Shown here piece after piece: positions 30,001-41,344 of a DNA stretch of 64,000 nucleotides (position 1 is its first letter; every line of letters begins with the position of its first letter). The stretch covers positions 62,001 through 126,000 of the forward strand of contig JALRME010000040.1 in assembly GCA_026120035.1 (NCBI GenBank), in the 5' to 3' direction. Source of the DNA: Coleophoma eucalyptorum (taxonomy: Eukaryota; Ascomycota; Leotiomycetes; Helotiales; Dermateaceae). The notes below the pieces were generated by a model. It was not told the origin of the DNA, ran no database searches, and worked only from the letters and a program-made list of their open reading frames with translations. The position numbers and the translations under genes were made by a program.

Positions 30001-32082
30001 AAATTGTACGCTGACGAGTCCTTTCATATCGGTATTCAAGCTCACTATCGTATCGAGTTTCTAGAGTGCTAGAAATTGGTTGTAGCCTACGGTGGATCTA
30101 TTGGATGCTCTAGTGTCGATAACGATGCCTCTAAAGGTCTCGTTCGAGTATCGAGTATTTATAATGTAGTTGTAGGTATTCTGATCCTCGATATCGTCGA
30201 TATCGTTATATGTAGGTATTTCTAGTGTGTCGTTCGATTTAACCTACCCGGCGGGGTAAATCGGTTCCGTAGTATCTATACCGAATGCGTGAAGGTATAA
30301 CTTGTTGTTCAACTCATTTATAAGCTCTATTCCATACTTGCTATCGACCTAGTTGAATGATATAAAGTAATGTCTTGTATCCTCGTCGTCGAGCTATTCT
30401 AACGATGTTACTATCGTAGGCGTATTTGGCATTTCTATAGACAACATTTGGAATGCTTCTTGGACGTCTTCTTCAAGGTCGTTTTCTTCGCCTTCGAATT
30501 CTATAATATATTGACGCAGAACGCCTTTAAGGCGTTGGTTATTATACCTTTGGAGGTTATTCTTCTTCTTGAACCTCTCTCGAGCATCTTCTTGTTCTTA
30601 TGATATATGATTGTAGGATCTACAGTCCTCCTTGAAACAGATAAAACATCGAGGTTTTTGGTGTCTCCATTACGAGGTCGACCTTATTCGCGAGGGTTAT
30701 CGACTCCGACCTCTCGACGATTCTCGATTGTAATATCGTCGATCTATGTAGTATGTTTGGCTCGTAGGCACGTCGTTACGTTGTGCCTCCTATATCGAAA
30801 TTGATGACTACAATCGACTCGTAAGAACTGATATTTCGTTAGGTGCATCTGTTAGGGCGAATTAGCATGCTAGTACGCTTTGACATACTATTATAACCTT
30901 GCTTATAAGAAACTCCGTATTACGTAATGATTGAGAGAGTCCATATTGCATTAGTGTGAGCTTGTTAACGAGTAATATAACACAGTCTGTCATAGGCTTT
31001 CCTTCGTTCTCGTTCATCACAGAACGTAGTGAGATCGTATTCCATTTATGAAGGTTCTTGCGTTGGAATTCCTAGCTTTCGAAGTGAGCTTTAAGCCTAG
31101 TGATAGCCTCCTGGAATGGTATATCTCCAAGGTCGTATGCGAAGTAGTATTCTAATGCCATACCTGAGAGTATAGCTGACAATACTAGGTGGTATGCTCC
31201 TAGGGGTACGTTTGACTTCTTACAGGCCTCGTAGAAGATCTTGAGTTTGAAGTCAATACTACTATTGGTTCCATCGTATGTCATATTCTCTATGAACATC
31301 TTCGTGCATGTAGAGATTTCCTTTCTATATACGATTGGATTAATAGCCTGGGTTTGCTGGCTTACAGCCTTGCCTGAGGGCGTAGGTTCCTTGCTAGTAG
31401 CCTCGTATATAGGTCGTGGTTGATTTTCAGCTTGTAAGGTCCTATTCAGAGGCGTCTCGGGTGTGAATTAAGTTATGTTTCGAGGTGGTATTCTAGCCTA
31501 TGCCTGGGTATATAGCAACGATTGAGGTATTGGAATACTAGGGTTTGATATTGGAATTGGTGTAATAGTAGGTTGAGTATTAGGTAACGAGCCTTCGTTA
31601 GGTAACAAGTCATTTGGTATAGTATTACGAAGTTGGAAGGAACGTAGCCCTTTACTACCAGCGTTCTCTTTGACTTCATATAGGCCTTATGGAGTCCACG
31701 GAGGTCTCTCATCCTCCTGGATGACTTCATATAGCAGTTGAGCATATGTAGTATTCCTATTCTTGTTCTCGCCTTTCTTGGGCTTCGTTCGTATCCATAC
31801 TCCTACCCGGCGAAGTTCGTAGTACATATAACGTTGTATAGCGATAGCGGCGATAGAGAAGGTTTCAATTGTAAATTTCGAGAAATCCTCGTATAGTTCA
31901 GTCCATAATCTACTGTCGACTATACCACGTTGTTCGTAGTCATCTAGTTTGAACTGTATATATTCCTCCACATACTTTTTATCGATGATATCGAATTCTT
32001 CCTCCCATATAGTCCAATAGTCGAGATCCTTCGTAGTGTTTGTATTGCCTTCAGCAGTTGTAGATACGTCAGATTCTGCCAT
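27013..32082 (-). pseudogene. gag-pol of the Ty1/copia element, single frame broken by nonsense codons
   Basis: From the ATG at 32082 to a natural-looking end at 27013 the coding blocks I checked share one minus-strand frame, about 1,690 codons. Gag lies at about 32082-30600 and includes a zinc-finger-like CFICFKEDCRS segment. The protease active site reads DTRAS in place of DTGAS (about 30115). Integrase shows the HH-CC finger (HRRFGH, CHHC) and acidic residues in VVDIFYID, ITHDAG and MVERYH. Reverse transcriptase has LQTDDT at the usual YVDD box, and RNase H has FADGSF. The frame is interrupted by more than ten TAG/TAA codons that are explained by CAG/CAA-to-stop or TGG-to-TAG changes. Confidence 0.9.
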
Positions 32083-32287
32083 CCTATATGATATTGATTC
32101 GTAGGGTATTCGGGGGGTATACGGAGGGGTTTCGGTTTCGTAGTGTTACCTAGTTGGTAATCGAATGAAGGTACTTCGTAGAGGGTACTTTCGTTATATT
32201 GTTTTGTGACGTTTTTCGGTCCTTTTTAACGCAATTCTTAGTCCAATTAAGGATGTCAGAATGATGTTATCAAGTCAAATAGCTAGT

Positions 32288-32435
32288 TAGATTCGCAATG
32301 GCCGTATATATATAGTATATACGTCGCGCTACCTCTTTCCAAATAGGGGTATTGACCTTACTAGATAGCGAATAGCTAACGTAGATTCGCAATGGCCGTA
32401 TATATATATAGTATATACGTCGCGCTACCTCTTTC
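32288..32435. repeat. Pair of ~53-bp direct repeats in the retrotransposon leader
   Basis: The segment 32288-32339 recurs at 32382-32435 with only one extra TA. Each copy contains ATTCGCAATGGCCGTATATA and then an AT run with GTATAT...ATATAC dyad symmetry, ending CGCGCTACCTCTTTC. Their place between the 5' LTR and the gag start fits the untranslated leader, where packaging or dimerisation signals lie in this type of element. Confidence 0.85.
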
Positions 32436-32598
32436 TAGTAGTCTATTGATATCCCTCTTCAACAAAGTAGTATGTTATAGAGCCTATTGGAGCATAGGGG
32501 TATAACGCTTGACTGCTTAATCGACTATATACTTTAGAGCCCGTTAGAGCATAGGGAGTATAGTACGTAGTATTCTGATCTATACGTCCACTGATCAA

Positions 32599-32786
32599 TA
32601 TTGGTATACGTTTACAACGGGCAGACCTCGTAATAGCATCGTAGGCTTTAATTATAGGGTATGCAGTATGTTGTAGGTGGTTGTTGATTCTCTATATATA
32701 TCTATCGTAAATAGGGTTATATCCCATTAATAAATGCTACCACGTGATTGGGTCACGTGCTAAGTATATGTTATTACAATCCGACA
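32599..32786 (-). repeat. 5' LTR of the Ty1/copia element
   Basis: 188 bp and alignable without gaps to 26771-26958. In 11 of 12 differences this copy has A or T where the other has G or C, as expected if this copy was hit by RIP-type mutation. Both CACGTG motifs are retained. Confidence 0.92.
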
Positions 32787-33734
32787 CTAACCTTAAATCA
32801 ATATTTCTAAAGTGTGGTTGTTATAATAAACCAGTATAGCTGCAGTTTAACTAAGGAACAAAATAGGGAGCAAGTCTTCCAAACGAGTTATTATGGGGAG
32901 GTATAATTATTCCCGTGTAGATATGCATATAGGCTTGTTTTGAAGCTGGGGTTTGATGTTACATTGCAACATTCTGTACGAACTCGGCGGCATTAACCTT
33001 ATTTATCCGTTCTTGGCAATCGAGAGCAGCAGTACTTGTGACCTGAAATTTCGGACAGCAGAGCTTGGCAGAAGATATTGGTATGTTCCCCTCACTTGGC
33101 AGTTTCCAGAATAGAGCATGATTGAGCGAGATACATAGATGCTGTCTTCATCGTTCACATACTTCCTATTACTACAAGAGTATTATTCGACTAAGTTATA
33201 ACTTTTAAATTCTAGTTCTATGGAATGAAGCCCTGTAAGAATTGGGCATTTGAATAAAATCAAGTCATATGGAGCTTCAAATTATACATATTCGACATAG
33301 TGTTGGGCAGTAAGTCGATTCGGATTTCCTACCTCTGACCTCCAGTAAGTTTAGTTAAACGTCCCATCATTGCGATATTACAGATGTTGAAAGAGATAGG
33401 GGTTTCTGTGAATCTAATCAGAGCGTAAGGGATCTTTGAAATGGCTTTGCAAGGTTGTTATTCGAATAGGTAATCTATCTCCTAGCCTATATTGGTTCAG
33501 GCTAATAGATTCCCATGTCTCTTGCATGATAGATAAATTGCTGAACAACAACAGATCACAAGTCATAGACCATGACTCGTAAACTAAAATCCACAGGCTT
33601 AGGATGGCACTTCAAGTTTACTATAAAATAGCATGTTTCTTGCGTCAAACCTTTGCAAACGAATAATGGTATTAAGTGACCAAACCCAAAGTCCTATTTC
33701 AGAAGTCTACCCTCGATCATTTTAATCTCATACC
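32787..33734. other. Intergenic / promoter region of the pectin lyase gene
   Basis: 948 bp between the retrotransposon and the pectin lyase start. AT-rich, with no convincing frame. The stretch just before 33735 should hold the pectin lyase promoter; I see no clear TATA box. Confidence 0.45.
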
Positions 33735-35056
33735 ATGCATTTATTCTCCGCTCTTCTACTTGTTGCACTTGCTGCTCGTGTTGTGGTTGCGCAAGTAAAA
33801 GGCTCTGCCACGGGGTTTGCTGCAGGAACAACTGGGGGTGGCTCAGCAACTCCCCAGTACCCATCCAGCCTCACAGAGCAAGTTTGAAAATCTTGTACTC
33901 CATATGTTTGACGTTAAGCTAAAATATCAAGGTTGGTGACCTGGCTCACGGATTCAACTCCCCGTGTGATCATGATCTCCCAGACCTGGGATTTCACGAA
34001 CTTCGAGGGATCAACTTCGACCAGTTGCTGCACTAATACGTGTCAGCCAAATGGACAGTATTGGATTCTTGATACTTGCAGTGCTGCTTGGGTGTCATGT
34101 ACATACACGAATGCTGCCAGAGATCCTATTAATGTCGGCAGCAACAAGAGTATCGTTGGAGTCGGAAGCAGCGGTGTCATCAAAGGAAGGGGTCTGCGCT
34201 TAACAAATGGGAAGACGAACGTTATTATCCAGAATATTCACATCACGGTATGATTATACTCATTCAAATTTTCGGGTGCTTTATCTCCACTGACATGCCA
34301 TGACCTCTTAGGGCCTAAATCCACAGTATGTCTGGGGCGGCGATGCGATAACATTGGATGGAACTGACAAAGTCTGGATTGACCACTGTAAATGTATGAT
34401 TACGCAACTTCCTTCAACGCCCGAACTGTGCACTAACCATATCGCTACTCAAAGTCTCCCTCATAGGCCGTCAGATGATTGTGAGTGGGTGGGGTGTTGC
34501 CGGCCACGTAACTATCAGCAACAATGAATTTGACGGAACCACCTCATGGTCCGCTAGTTGCAATGGCGAGCACTATTGGGTCCTGCTCTTACTTGGTGCA
34601 AAGGATTATTATACCTTTGTCGGAAACTACATACACAGCGCGTCTGGTCGTGCTCCTCACATGGGCACTAACTATGATGTCTCAGAGATTTTGTTCCATG
34701 GTGTCAATAACTATTTCCAAAATATCGGCGGCCATGCGTTCGACATCGACGTTAACACATGGGTCTTGCTTGAAGGGAATTATTTCGATTCGGTTACAAC
34801 GCCGATTACCTCGGATTCGCTGACGAAGAGTAATCTATACTCCGTGGTCTCTGTCAACGATGCGAGTGGTTGTACCAGCAGCTTGGGCTACATTTGCGAG
34901 TGGAATCGGTTGGCAAACTCGGGCAGCTTTCCTTCTGTGACGAGTTCGGCAGCCCTGGCGAAGTTTTCTCCTTATAAGAGCTCGTTGGTTGGGCATATAC
35001 CCGTTGCTAATGTTCCATCGAGTGTTTTAGCTCAGGCTGGCATTGGAAAAATATAA
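33735..35056 (+). CDS. Pectin lyase, polysaccharide lyase family 1 (PL1)
   Basis: Secreted enzyme that cleaves methyl-esterified pectin by beta-elimination. Exons 33735-33877, 33932-34247, 34312-34393 and 34467-35056 give 376 aa, the usual length. The signal peptide is about residues 1-19 ([14 protein letters not shown]). Family blocks are visible: [63 protein letters not shown] and GHAFDID, matching the parallel beta-helix of Aspergillus pectin lyases. Intron 1 only fits the family sequence (TE followed by LVTWL) if it starts with GC: donor GCAAGT at 33878, acceptor TCAAG at 33931. The other introns are GT-AG. It is probably involved in plant cell-wall breakdown. Confidence 0.9.
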
Positions 35057-35144
35057 GTCGTCTTCTCGGATACAACGAACGAGGTTTCGCTTTGAAAGGC
35101 AAGGCAGCAAGGGTCAGATAGGAAATGTGAATTATCTTTATTCT

Positions 35145-35939
35145 CTACTTCAGATGCAAGTATTGAAAGACTCGATAAAGCCCAGGAACAAACGTCCATA
35201 GAAGCCCCTGTAATACAGTGAGCAACAGTGATGGGTGAACCTTCAATTCCTTCCCTGCCACAACCACCGCAACATTTTTCGGCTTTGATCCTTCTAGGTT
35301 CCCAACCTGAACCATAGCCTCCGCCAAATCGGCATAGGATATCACCTCTGAATGATCAACCTCACTAACCGTGATGATGCCACTCTTCCCCCCTTCAATC
35401 AAGACACCAGGCTGGACAAATCTGACATCTATATCCAGGCCGCCTTTCTCGGACTCCTGAGCATAAAGTCGCTCGGCAATCTCCAGATCTTTATAAATGT
35501 GCCAAAATGCGCGATAGATGATCAAGTGCTGGAGCCAAGAGACCCGTTCACAGAGAGCCTTATTCACCATCACAGCACTCAAAACAACAATCCTTGGCAG
35601 TTTAGCTTCTTTATCTTCCTGCCTGAGCTCTCTTATGCTAGCAAGCACCGCAGCGGCAGAATCCTGCGCAACGGTCATTCCTGGAGCGTTTTCGTTCGAG
35701 GCGATAACAGCGAAGACGGCTTTCGTTGACGCAATGCAGCGGGTAAGAAGGGCCGTGTCATTCATACTCCCCTCGAAAATGCGAACTTTTTCATGGTTGG
35801 CGACTTGAGGAAGGATTTTCAGAAGTTTGGATTTCGATCGTACATAGACATGGACTTTGTTTTCTGGGGACGCGAGGAGGTGAAGAACAATTTGGCGACC
35901 GGTGGCACCCGTGGCGCCAAGAACTGCATATATGCTCAT
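35145..35939 (-). CDS. NAD(P)-binding NmrA-like / SDR_a5-type protein
   Basis: Single-exon gene of 264 aa from the ATG at 35939. The N-terminus AVLGATGATGRQIVLHLL holds the GxxGxxG-type nucleotide-binding loop of atypical SDRs. There is no YxxxK catalytic pair at the standard place, so it may be a redox sensor or an isomerase-like member of the NmrA group. A C-terminal hydrophobic stretch (LLLTVLQGLLWTFVPGLYRVF) could associate with membrane. It converges on the pectin lyase gene with an 88-bp gap. The open frame runs upstream to 36011 but without an ATG. Confidence 0.75.
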   Translation of the reverse strand: MSIYAVLGATGATGRQIVLHLLASPENKVHVYVRSKSKLLKILPQVANHEKVRIFEGSMNDTALLTRCIASTKAVFAVIASNENAPGMTVAQDSAAAVLASIRELRQEDKEAKLPRIVVLSAVMVNKALCERVSWLQHLIIYRAFWHIYKDLEIAERLYAQESEKGGLDIDVRFVQPGVLIEGGKSGIITVSEVDHSEVISYADLAEAMVQVGNLEGSKPKNVAVVVAGKELKVHPSLLLTVLQGLLWTFVPGLYRVFQYLHLK

Positions 35940-36563
35940 GCTACGTTGATTGTTGGGAATAGAAGTCTGTGTTGTCGGAAATGTAAAATAACTTTCCACC
36001 TTGTTTAACAAGCGATCAATGGGTATTTATGTCTTCTTCCTCTAGGCCCAGAACCCTCATAAGCCCCCTCAGACGATTCTATATCCTATATCCGGAAAGC
36101 GGGGATGGAATCTTGCCGCGACTCTCGCAATACTGGGAGTCCGAAAGGCCGAGACAGTGCAGCAATGATCAGGCCAGCTAGGGGCGTAAGACTGAAAGCT
36201 GTTGACATCATGATAGGAAAATCATAGAGCTGCACGAAGCAGACTTGTCAGAACACAACTTCGAAGGGGGGATAGTGTTTTTCTTGTATAAAATTTGATA
36301 ATTTTTACAAAATCACACGCGGTGTTTACAAGAGGAAAAAGTTAAGTGATTGAAGTTTTATGAGTACATATCCATCTTTATTTGAACTAAGCACGACAGA
36401 ACCAAAACGACTGAGATTTTGATGTAACTAAACTCGCTAATTGCCAATAGAATAAACAAACACTAGCTCTTGTACAAAGATCGATTTATGATATTGAGTA
36501 TTTTATCCAACCAAGATCTGATTGGAGTTTTTATCCATTGTTACAGTAATTTCCAAAAATAAA
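35940..36563. other. Intergenic, no gene seen
   Basis: 624 bp between the start of the NmrA-like gene and the 3' end of the DUF1772 gene, both on the minus strand. It should contain the promoter of the NmrA-like gene. No repeats recognised. Confidence 0.5.
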
Positions 36564-37188
36564 TCAAGCCATAGCTGCCAGTGCAGCCAATGCAGCGCCC
36601 AAAAGTGGTAAGGTGCTTCGAATCCCATTAAGGGTTGTCCATTTTTTGAGTAGGTCGGAGGTTTCTTTATCCTCTACGGGGCTAAATGTATTGCCTATTT
36701 CTGCGTTGGATGTGGCCTTCTTCGCCTTTGCCAGGAGCTTGTTATTGGTTGGGCTCATTGTAAGGATGGTGTATGGAATAATTCCAACCGTAAGGAGTGC
36801 AGCGAAGCTGTAAAGTCGCATGCTGTTTGGGGCACCCAAGCGGGAGGTCCACGCAAGATAGGCGAAGGATGAAGCTACCGCAGCTGCAATCGGTGGATTC
36901 TGCGATTTTCCCTTTTCAAAGGAGTGTTTCCATTGATAGGTAAGAGTACTGTAAGGAACCGAATTTTGGACATGCGATGCCTCAAGTGCAGGAACTGAGA
37001 TGAAGGAGAGCGCTGCAATATTTCCTGCAGGCGATCAGTCAGTCGGCAATCTTTTCATATTCTCTACCACTTAAACAGGTGGGATATGTGCCATTGATGA
37101 CGGAACAGCCAGACATACCTGAAAGCCATGCAGCACCTCCAATTCCCACTGCCTGAGCAACCCGGAGCGTGATCGGTGAGGTAGCCAT
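36564..37188 (-). CDS. DUF1772 (anthrone-oxygenase-like) small membrane protein
   Basis: Exons 37188-37119 and 37024-36564 with a 94-nt intron, 176 aa. Four hydrophobic segments are apparent: near residues 7-30, 66-80, 91-110 and 150-176. Sequence blocks such as YSTLTYQWKHSFEKGK and an IPYTILTM segment fit the DUF1772 family, which includes anthrone oxygenases of polyketide pathways (for example HypC/EncA-like). No polyketide synthase is present in this window, so a role in polyketide oxidation is not supported by neighbours. Many fungal DUF1772 proteins stand alone with unknown function. Confidence 0.75.
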
Positions 37189-37708
37189 GATTCTAGTGTT
37201 TAATAAACCGGCTGCGTGTTAGATGAAGAAGAAAAGAGTAATGATGGTGATGTGAGCGGGCTTTTTATAAGTATAGAACAACATCTTATACATAATAATC
37301 CTTGTCACCTTCTGGGCGCCAAAGGTGACTTTCGACGGGTCAGAGCATGGATTCTACCATGCTAGCTGGACTCGCGCATGATTCCCGTCACGATTTTCGG
37401 ACAATTCAACATGACGGACTTTCGAGGTGGTCTTTGCGGCCTTCTAAAACCCGTTTTCTAAAACCCGGTCCAATCAAACCTCGCAAACGCTTCTTGCATT
37501 GCGCTGCGCTTTCTAGGGCAGCTTTCCATCTTGCTTGGTATATCATTTAGCTACCATGCTCTGCGTATGACTTCTCTACCCAGGGTAATGAATAGAAGCT
37601 CTAAATGCAGAGATGGATCTTTTAAACCAAATTATCGTCGCAGTTTATTTAGGGCGTTGCCCGATAGTCCGAAACAAAGGTATTAGTTCGAACTCTACTA
37701 TAATGCTG

Positions 37709-37774
<66 letters not shown>

Positions 37775-38334
37775 TGAATTCCTTTACTGCGCACATCACT
37801 TTTATACGACGAAGTAGAGTTTTGCTTTTCTCGCCACTAATTGTTCGTTTATATCTACTTCTTTTCCCTGCTCCGCCCCCTGTGTGAGACGCCGAAAGTC
37901 TTCTTTTCTTTTTCCCACGATATTTCGAAAAACATGATGGAATGAGTTTTACTAGAACAGATACCTATAGAGGGAGATGAAAATAGGGAAGAATGGCACA
38001 GTTGAAATCCACATATCATGCCCATGCTTCAGCACAGGCCTGGGCCTCATAAACAAAGTCACTAGATTACATTCACGTGACTAGGTGGCACCCAATAGCT
38101 CAAGTTCTGATTCCTTCAGTTTCCCTTATCGATACTTTTATTGGCAGAAAGGTTCCTTGATTCGATTTCGTTGCAGTCAAAGTTGATTTCAACTGGTCAG
38201 ATTCTGCCTGTTCAGCATAATCACGTGCTACTAAGTAGTGTAAGCGTTAGCTAAAGTTTCATGTAAGATCATGTTATCAACGTTCCTCAGCTGTGAGCAA
38301 TCCATTACCCGGGGAAACCTTAAAGCGCTCGAGA
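37189..38334. promoter_or_regulatory. Divergent intergenic region with a long CT microsatellite
   Basis: 1.15 kb between the DUF1772 gene (-) and a Zn2Cys6 gene (+). No gene is supported. A (TC)n tract occupies 37712-37772, and pyrimidine-rich DNA continues around it. Confidence 0.5.
37712..37772 (+). repeat. (TC)n microsatellite, about 30 units
   Basis: Uninterrupted alternating T and C for 61 bp. The tract is long enough to be highly length-variable and, as a polypurine/polypyrimidine mirror, could adopt triplex (H-DNA) structure. It is about 560 bp upstream of the Zn2Cys6 gene start. Confidence 0.97.
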
Positions 38335-40641
38335 ATGAGCGACAATACGTCGGTTAGTCAGCCTCCACAAGCTGTCCCAAAACTTCTCAGTTGTACAAGT
38401 TGTCGCCAACGCAAAATCAAATGCAATAAAACAACACCTTGTCTCCATTGCCACACCTCGGGGCGTCAGTGTATATATCCTCATCGCGCTCGAAAGCGTC
38501 CTACGGGGCAAGTGCTAAGGGTTTCTACTGATGAACTTTATTCCCGGATAACCCGTTTAGAGAGCCTTGTTGGCCAAATTGGGAACACAGCGCATCTGGG
38601 CCATGAAAAGGATGAGATCAACGACTCTACCGAGAAGAAACCCCTTATCTCTACAAAAGATGATCCTCCCAACGGTGCTCAAATCAATCCCGGTGCACTA
38701 AGTGGTGAAAGTCGCTTTGATGACCAATTATCTGCCTTTGTCAGGCAACAAGAGGCGGATGCTCACGATCTCGGCCAGACTTTCTGGACAAGCTTAAGCC
38801 ATGAGATTGGCGGCCTTCGGAAACTGCTTGAAGATACTACAGAAGTAGAAAACGACCTTGAAATATCATCAGTTTCACCTGGTACGGGTTCACCTAATAC
38901 GGGTAGCCCTCCGAGTTTTCTATTTAGTGGAAACAATGTCGACCCCGAGCACCCTTCAGACCTTCATTGCTCTATTTTGATCCGTTTTTACTTTTCCAAT
39001 GTTCATTCTTTATGCATGATCTTACACAAACCGACCGCTAGCACTTACTTGGAGACCAGTAGAAATTCCACTGTTCAAACTACTACTGAACCTGGACGCC
39101 GTGGGCTCGAGGCACTCCGTCATGCGGTATACTTTGCAGCTGTGACGAGCATGTCTTCGGCCGATTGTGTAGAACATCTAGGTGAACCCAAGGAGACTTT
39201 GGTGATGCGATACATGCGGAATTGTGAGGCTGCCTTATCCTATGCCGATTTCTTGAACAACATGGAGATTACAACTCTACAGGCACTAGTTCTCTACATC
39301 GTAAGTTTCCTCCAAAATTTATCTTAGGTCTTCCAGGGACACCCATTCCATCATAGATACAAACGATGAACTCTCTGAACCGAAGTGCTTTTAGCAGCCT
39401 TATCCAATATTGATTTAGTATGCTGACCTTTCACATAGACAGCTATACGTTCCCACAATTCAAGTCGATCCGGCTGGGCACTCATTGGCCTAGCAGTTCG
39501 CCTGGCCCATTCCCTAAACCTACACAGAGATGGTGATAGGAGAGCATTCAGCCCGTTTGATGCAGAAATTCGGCGACGTCTATGGTGGCAAATTGTCATA
39601 CTTGACATCAGAGGGTCTGAGGATCGTGGTTCGGAGCCGATGATTTCTGATGGTTCTTTCAGTACCTCTATGCCTCGTAATCTCAACGACAGTGATTTCA
39701 GTCCGACTAGCGAAAGCCTTCCCGAAGAAAGAAGAGGACTCACCGACATGACTCTCAGTTTAATCTTCATAGATGTCTCTAATACTTTCTTAAAAGTCAA
39801 TTATGTGCCCTTGACCAGACGGCGCGGATTATCAATACCTCAGCAAGAAGATCTTGTAAAGGAATGCACAAAAAGGATTGACACAATTTACCTAGATGGA
39901 TCTGCGGCGTCAGATCCCAAGCCATGGGTGGCATCTACGATGGGTCAGCTTCTCGTTCTCAGGCTTTGGTTGGTCGTACAGTATCCTTTGCAAAGTGTCC
40001 GCCTAAACACACGATACTTTCCACCAGGTCTAGGTTTACGTACTGCTACGTTATATTTGGGCCTCTCACAGTCACTCAAGGAAAACCATGACTCTACAGG
40101 CTTTGTGTGGTTTTTTAAAACATACGTTCCATGGCATGCCCTTGCTGTAGCTTTGGCGGCACTTTGTAAGCAGACCAATGGCCCTCTTGTTGATCAGGCG
40201 TGGTCTGTCATTAATCGAGGTTATGGAAAATGGAGCGATCAAATAGCAGACTCCCAAGAAGGAATCTTATGGCGCCCGATCAAGAGCTTGATGATGAAGG
40301 CTCGAGCTGCAAGAGCAAGAGATGAAACACAGCGTAACCTTTCAAAAGACTCGCCGCCCATAGTATCGACGTCTACGCTGCCTACTGACAATCTCAACTC
40401 TGATCTACCGAGACTAAGTCTCAATGATCATGGAAGCTATACTCTTGACCCATTCTTGATAGGCAACCTTGAATCAATGCACCCAACCATCTATCCATAT
40501 GCAGGACAAGACTCCTATAATCTTCTAGACAACAATCTGTTATCTACAGATCTTATGGAAATCTATCCTAACTGGGACGAGAACTGGAATGAGTTTCTTT
40601 TGGATGCCGGGACATCATATACTGATTTTCAATTTGACTAG
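38335..40641 (+). CDS. Zn2Cys6 transcription factor with Fungal_trans domain
   Basis: Exons 38335-39300 and 39439-40641, 722 aa. The zinc cluster is C20, C23, C30, C36, C39 and C46 with RQRKIK after C23. A short coiled-coil-like helix follows (LYSRITRLESLVGQIG). The Fungal_trans part includes LIRFYFSNVHSLCMILHKPT, LAHSLNLHRDG and EIRRRLWWQIVILD. The intron, 138 nt, is longer than others here; its GTAAGT donor and CACATAG acceptor keep the frame. The ATG at 38335 was chosen because the open frame further upstream has none. Related proteins regulate secondary metabolism or nutrient use; the target is unknown. Confidence 0.85.
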
Positions 40642-41344
40642 AATGCAATAGGTTTGGTTCAAGAGATGTAGATACTAGAGTCATAAGTCAGCATGAATAA
40701 CAGCAAGCGAATTTTATTGAACAGTAGTATGCCTAGCAAGTTAATATTATTTCTGCCTTCTTTCAAATCAAGAGAGGGATATATATGAAGTTCTAAGGTT
40801 CAATGTCGTCAGTTTCAATTAGTTTGGCTCAACCGAGAAACTCAGCTAATCCTACGGTGCCAGTAGCTGTTGGTGTAGTAGAAGAAGTAAGGAGGCTATG
40901 AAGTTGACCGGATCAGAGTGCTCTGCAAGTGTTTGCAGTGTATCACTGGTGTGTTGGCTTCCTAGCTGCGCTACTTTGGTATAAAAGGCAATCACCAGCG
41001 TCTGGCTGATAATCAAAGAACAACATATTAGACCTAACGGTAATACAACAGTGACGAAAACAATCGCAGAGAGTCACTCATTATCAATGGCTGCTATGAT
41101 TTTAGATTGCGCGTGCCATAGAATCTGCTTATCGCCCCTCTCTATGTCGCACTTTTTACCCAAATCCGTACTAGCTTGCCCTTCTCCAACTGCAAGTGAT
41201 TTGAAGTTTCTCAGAGTATGGAAACATTTCATCAACTCCTCTCTTCGCTGGATTTGGAAAAATAAACCATTCCTCTATCTTGATTCTGTTATCTCGCTCG
41301 TGCGGATCTAACTCTCTCTATGCTGCGAGATTCTCACTGTCGTC
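40642..41344. promoter_or_regulatory. Intergenic / promoter of the next Zn2Cys6 gene
   Basis: 703 bp between two regulators transcribed in the same direction. Open frames here are short (86 codons at 41051) and not conserved-looking. A GGTATAAAAGGC element at 40977-40988 is a good TATA box about 360 bp before the ATG at 41345. Confidence 0.5.

Larger units (their letters stand above)
26771..32786 (-). mobile_element. Ty1/copia LTR retrotransposon, full length but inactivated
   Basis: A 6,016-bp element with 188-bp LTRs at both ends and one minus-strand gag-pol frame between them in the copia order gag, protease, integrase, reverse transcriptase, RNase H. A purine-rich tract (GTAAAAAGAAAGAG on the minus strand, about 26964-26981) next to the 3' LTR fits a polypurine tract. 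The outer LTR ends are TGTTGG and CCGACA, except that the 5' LTR begins TATTGG through a G-to-A change. The flanking pentamers (GTATC and CTAAC) do not match, so no target duplication is preserved. It sits 193 bp upstream of tandem tRNA-Thr genes. Confidence 0.93.

Noticed and set aside
31473..31745. Minus-strand frame of 90 codons inside the gag region
   Set aside because: It is in a different frame from gag-pol, which continues through this segment with identifiable nonsense changes.
36564..37188. DUF1772 gene as part of a polyketide cluster
   Set aside because: Anthrone oxygenases belong to this family, but no polyketide synthase, thioesterase or tailoring set lies nearby.
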